Shown here in pieces: positions 61,062-64,000 of a DNA stretch of 64,000 nt (its first letter is position 1; the number at the start of each line of letters is the position of its first letter). This DNA comes from Teredinibacter turnerae (GTDB taxonomy: Bacteria > Pseudomonadota > Gammaproteobacteria > Pseudomonadales > Cellvibrionaceae), in assembly GCF_037935975.1 (NCBI RefSeq), contig NZ_CP149817.1, forward strand, positions 4,030,001 to 4,094,000, given 5' to 3'. Made by a program: the position numbers and the translations under genes. The notes under the pieces were generated by a model. The model searched no databases, was not told the origin of the DNA, and saw nothing but the letters and a program-made list of their open reading frames with translations.

Positions 61062-62882
61062 ATGGCTTTGTTTGAGTTTAGAAATGTAAGTAAAAGCTAT
61101 GGCTCCGGCGACAATGTTACCGAGGTACTTAGTGATATCAATCTGGAGATTCAGGAAGGCGAATTTGTCGCATTGGTGGGGTTTTCAGGTAGTGGTAAAA
61201 CCACGCTTATCTCAACGATGGCAGGTCTCATCACTCCCGACAGTGGCGAGGCACTCTTTAAAGGCCAACCGGTAACGGCGCCAAGCCCGGAGCGAGGCGT
61301 TGTTTTTCAAAACTACTCATTAATGCCGTGGCTTACCGTTTACGGCAATATCGAACTTGCTGTAAACCAGGTTTTTAAGAAATGGCCGAAGCAAAAGCGC
61401 CACGCACATATCACGCGTTACATCGAAATGGTTGGGCTGTCGCACGCAACCGACCGTCGCCCTGCTGAGCTGTCTGGTGGTATGCGACAACGCGTCGCTG
61501 TGGCGCGTGCGCTTTCCATGCAGCCGGAGATGATTCTTCTCGATGAGCCCCTGTCTGCGCTGGATGCGTTAACGCGATCAAAATTGCAGGATGAAATTGA
61601 AATTATTTCACAGCAGGAAAAGAAAACCATCGTACTTATCACCAATGACGTGGACGAAGCGATTTTATTGGCAGATCGTGTAATACCGTTAAACCCTGGG
61701 CCCCGCGCCTCACTGGGCCCGGAATTCCGTATCGATATCGCACGGCCACGCGATCGCACGCAGATGAACCACAACGAAGACTTTAAAAAACTGCGTAAAG
61801 ATATTACGGAATATTTAATGAAAGTCGGTATGGAAGCAGCATCCAGCGACGATTCGCTCAATCTGCCGGATATACAGCCGAATACGGCGAACCCATCCAG
61901 CCGACCTAAAGCAGCAAATCTGGCCGCTCCAGATAGTGGTGAACTACCAAACGATGCCGCCCGCAAAGCCGCAGAGCCACTCTCTCGACAACTGGATCGT
62001 TATGTCGAGTTTTCATCGGTGAGCAAAGTGTACCCAACCCCCAAAGGACCACTTACCGTCGTAGACGGTTTTGATCTCAAAATGAAAAAAGGTGAGTTTA
62101 TTTCTTTGATCGGCCACTCCGGCTGCGGTAAATCCACCGTATTGAGTATGGTCGCGGGATTAAACAAAATTTCGGGTGGCGGCATATTATTAGACGAGCG
62201 CGAAGTATCTGGTGCAGGGCCTGACCGCGGCGTGGTTTTTCAGGCCCCCAGCTTGTTTCCATGGTTGAGTGCTCGGCAGAACGTGGAACTGGGTGTGGAG
62301 CGGGTATACCCGCATGGCACCCGTAAAGAACGCAAAGAAATAGTCGAGTACTACCTCTCTCGCGTCGGGCTCGCAGACGCAATGGATAAAAAGGCTGCAG
62401 AGTTATCCAATGGCATGAAGCAGCGAGTCGGTATCGCGCGCGCCTTCGCCCTGTCTCCCAAATTACTGCTACTGGATGAACCCTTTGGCATGCTCGATTC
62501 ACTCACGCGCTGGGAGCTTCAAGAAGTATTAATGGAAGTATGGAAACGCACTCAGGTAACAGCGATCTGTGTTACCCACGATGTCGATGAAGCCATTTTA
62601 CTTGCCGACCGGGTGGTAATGATGACCAACGGTCCAAATGCCAAAGTCGGCAAAATTATGGAAGTCAATTTGCCTCGGCCCAGAACCCGTAAGCAATTGC
62701 TGGAGCACCCAGATTACTATCGTTATCGCGAGGAGCTCCTGAGCTTCCTGGCAGAATACGAACACGGTGACCCAGAGCCAACCGATTCAGCGCCGCCCCG
62801 CGCGACAGAAACGGAAACAGACACCGCTCAAACATCTGCGCAGAAAGCCCCACAACAACACAAAGAGGCAGCCCCAGCGTAA
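61062..62882 (+). CDS. Nitrate-type ABC transporter ATPase with two fused nucleotide-binding domains
   Basis: The 606-residue protein contains two NrtD-type ATPase domains. Domain 1 has Walker [10 protein letters not shown] (40-48), signature LSGGMRQR, Walker [10 protein letters not shown], but the switch position reads TND (N195) in place of TH. Domain 2 has Walker [10 protein letters not shown] (351-359), signature LSNGMKQR, Walker [10 protein letters not shown], and a normal switch histidine H506 in THD. A linker (about 255-315) and a Pro/Thr/Glu-rich tail are present. GGAG 6 nt upstream of the ATG supports the start. It powers the permease encoded just before it. Confidence 0.9.
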   Translation: MALFEFRNVSKSYGSGDNVTEVLSDINLEIQEGEFVALVGFSGSGKTTLISTMAGLITPDSGEALFKGQPVTAPSPERGVVFQNYSLMPWLTVYGNIELAVNQVFKKWPKQKRHAHITRYIEMVGLSHATDRRPAELSGGMRQRVAVARALSMQPEMILLDEPLSALDALTRSKLQDEIEIISQQEKKTIVLITNDVDEAILLADRVIPLNPGPRASLGPEFRIDIARPRDRTQMNHNEDFKKLRKDITEYLMKVGMEAASSDDSLNLPDIQPNTANPSSRPKAANLAAPDSGELPNDAARKAAEPLSRQLDRYVEFSSVSKVYPTPKGPLTVVDGFDLKMKKGEFISLIGHSGCGKSTVLSMVAGLNKISGGGILLDEREVSGAGPDRGVVFQAPSLFPWLSARQNVELGVERVYPHGTRKERKEIVEYYLSRVGLADAMDKKAAELSNGMKQRVGIARAFALSPKLLLLDEPFGMLDSLTRWELQEVLMEVWKRTQVTAICVTHDVDEAILLADRVVMMTNGPNAKVGKIMEVNLPRPRTRKQLLEHPDYYRYREELLSFLAEYEHGDPEPTDSAPPRATETETDTAQTSAQKAPQQHKEAAPA

Positions 62883-62895
62883 TCGAGACCCGTAA

Positions 62896-62951
62896 AAAAG
62901 CCGGGAGAGATGAGGGTACAAATTCGTACACATTTCTCTGCCGGCTTTTTT
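62896..62951. terminator. Bidirectional terminator after the transporter operon
   Basis: AAAAAGCCGG (62896-62905) pairs with CCGGCTTTTT (62942-62951); the inner GAGAGAT and ATTTCTC arms extend the stem, and a run of T follows on the plus strand. The A run on the left gives a U tail on the minus strand, so it can also end the FHA message. Confidence 0.8.
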
Positions 62952-63115
62952 TAATCGCTATAGATAAGAACGGGCGGAGTACTTATTAACCTAGCAATGA
63001 AAATTGCGAAGTTAATAGGCGGCGCAGGCAGGTACCGCCATTGACCGAAGTGCATAATAGCCCTTAAAGCATTAGAAAACTCACACATTTACGCCAGTAC
63101 TTCAAAGGCGCGCGA

Positions 63116-63475
63116 TCAAATGGTTTTATTCAACATTTGAACGGTTTTTTCCATATCCGACTCTTTCTCGTCGAGGAACTTAAAACGATTCCAGGCAAGC
63201 CTAACAATGTCGTTATTGTGTAAACGTTTTTTGCCTTGAATTCTTAAGTCGTTAATGTAAGTACCGTTAGTACTGCCGCAATCCTCAATAAAATATTCGA
63301 TATATTCCGGAAAGTATTCATTGGGTTGCTGCGTGATTTTTGCGTGGTGGGAACTTACGGCGCTATCGTCGATAGTTACGGTATTTTCCGGGTGGCGGCC
63401 CAGCGCAACATCAGTTGATGCGACTTCGAATTTATGTACGACAACATCGTCGACCAATTGTGCCAGAGTGGCCAT
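63116..63475 (-). CDS. FHA domain protein
   Basis: From the ATG at 63475 the product has about 119 residues; an ATG at 63484 sits directly on the AAGGAG site and is less favourable. A single FHA domain fills the protein: LGRHPENTVTI (about 24-34), AVSSHHAKI (about 38-46), CGSTNGTYINDLRI (about 67-80). FHA domains bind phosphothreonine. It lies 21 nt downstream of a Ser/Thr kinase gene on the same strand, so it is probably a partner or substrate of that kinase. Confidence 0.9.
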   Translation of the reverse strand: MATLAQLVDDVVVHKFEVASTDVALGRHPENTVTIDDSAVSSHHAKITQQPNEYFPEYIEYFIEDCGSTNGTYINDLRIQGKKRLHNNDIVRLAWNRFKFLDEKESDMEKTVQMLNKTI

Positions 63476-63496
63476 CGGCTTCATCTCCTTAACAGG

Positions 63497-64000
63497 TTAA
63501 AGGTATCCTGCCTTCCTGGCTTCACTGGCGAAATCCCGTCTGATCGCCTTTTTTAGCACCAATGCCAGCTCGCCCGCACTTTCGTAGCGATCTTGTGATT
63601 CTTTTTGTAAACACTGGTTGGTAATGCGTGCCGCACTGGACGGCAAATCCCGGCGTAACGTACGCACACTGCGATGTTTACCGTGAATAATTTCGTAGGT
63701 AAGGCTCGCTAGGTTATCGCCGCTAAACGGCAGATAACCACAGAGCAATTGATAAAAAGTTACGCCCAGACTAAATACATCGGCGGTGGGGTCAACTTTG
63801 CGACCTTTTAGCTGTTCCGGTGACATATAAAGCGGGCTGCCAAGAATTTCGCCTGTACTGGTCTTGGAGTCATCCATCAACCGCGCTATTCCAAAATCCG
63901 TCACTTTCACCTGGTAGGGGGATGGGTTGTAGATGATATTTCCCGGCTTGATGTCTCGGTGCACAATATTGCTCGCGTGCGCATACTCCAATGCCGTCGC
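63497..64000 (-). CDS. Ser/Thr protein kinase, C-terminal part of catalytic domain (partial)
   Basis: The frame enters from the right edge, so the N terminus with the glycine loop and VAIK lysine lies outside. Visible motifs are HRDIKPGNIIYNP (catalytic loop), TDFGIARLM (DFG), GSPLYMSPEQLKG (APE-like activation segment), and VFSLGVTFYQLLCGYLPF. It stops at 63497 after the kinase domain with no membrane segment or PASTA/PBP domain in the visible part. It is a Hanks-type kinase probably acting with the FHA protein. Confidence 0.93.
   Translation of the reverse strand, partial: ATALEYAHASNIVHRDIKPGNIIYNPSPYQVKVTDFGIARLMDDSKTSTGEILGSPLYMSPEQLKGRKVDPTADVFSLGVTFYQLLCGYLPFSGDNLASLTYEIIHGKHRSVRTLRRDLPSSAARITNQCLQKESQDRYESAGELALVLKKAIRRDFASEARKAGYL

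Overview
The window is chromosomal DNA of a Gram-negative gammaproteobacterium. The evidence is the long form of QueF, EpmC, RlmM, PdxB, AlaA, TusA, YheU, DUF3135 and DUF2721 proteins, a GspA/GspB pair and a full MSHA-type pilus cluster. The mix fits a marine Cellvibrionaceae-like organism (Teredinibacter/Saccharophagus type), but that assignment is an inference from gene content and no database was searched. Genes are dense and often overlap by 1-8 nt. I saw no insertion sequence, prophage, CRISPR array or rRNA.

Layout. 1-6.2 kb: a gene tail, a CoA-type Nudix hydrolase, DUF3135, a NIF3-like C-terminal domain protein, a two-domain 6-pyruvoyl-tetrahydropterin-synthase-like protein, and a tightly packed minus-strand operon (DedA, membrane ATP-grasp ligase, DoxX, DinB-like, TANGO2/NRDE). 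6.3-12.7 kb: tRNA-Ser(GGA), a membrane coiled-coil protein, a membrane adenylyl cyclase, queF behind an ABC-2 exporter, and tRNA-Glu/tRNA-Gly with a clear sigma-70 promoter. 12.9-28.8 kb: housekeeping genes, namely a tag glycosylase broken by one in-frame TGA, msrB, alaA, a PAS-GGDEF-EAL protein, an epmC / 5'-3' exonuclease / pdxB / NAD-kinase-methyltransferase fusion operon, tusA, rlmM and a GcvR-like ACT protein. 28.9-35.2 kb: gspAB, then a two-gene unit of a LacI-like sensor without a DNA-binding domain and a membrane coiled-coil protein. 35.4-52.1 kb: the MSHA pilus cluster on the minus strand, in the order mshI, a PilN-like gene, J, K, L, M, N, E, G, B, A, C, D, O, P, Q. 52.4-57.9 kb: trmL, a solitary prepilin, an aspartoacylase-like secreted protein and an RNase II-type exonuclease. 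58.0-62.9 kb: a nitrate-type ABC uptake operon behind a strong sigma-54 promoter and an NtrC-like site. 63.1-64 kb: an FHA protein and the C-terminal part of a Ser/Thr protein kinase that runs off the window.

How it works together. The MSHA genes encode a complete envelope machine: PilM/N/O-like platform, MshK, secretin MshL, ATPases MshM and MshE, membrane protein MshG, major pilin MshA, minor pilins and the large adhesin-like MshQ. The N terminus of MshE carries MshEN-type c-di-GMP-binding repeats, which gives a plausible link to the GGDEF-EAL protein in the same window. The transport operon looks nitrogen-controlled.

The most unusual items are the TGA-split tag gene, the NAD-kinase/methyltransferase fusion, the pterin-synthase-like protein whose two halves keep complementary motifs, the DedA/ATP-grasp/DoxX/DinB/NRDE operon, and the LacI-like sensor coupled to a membrane coiled-coil protein that has a distant paralogue elsewhere in the window.
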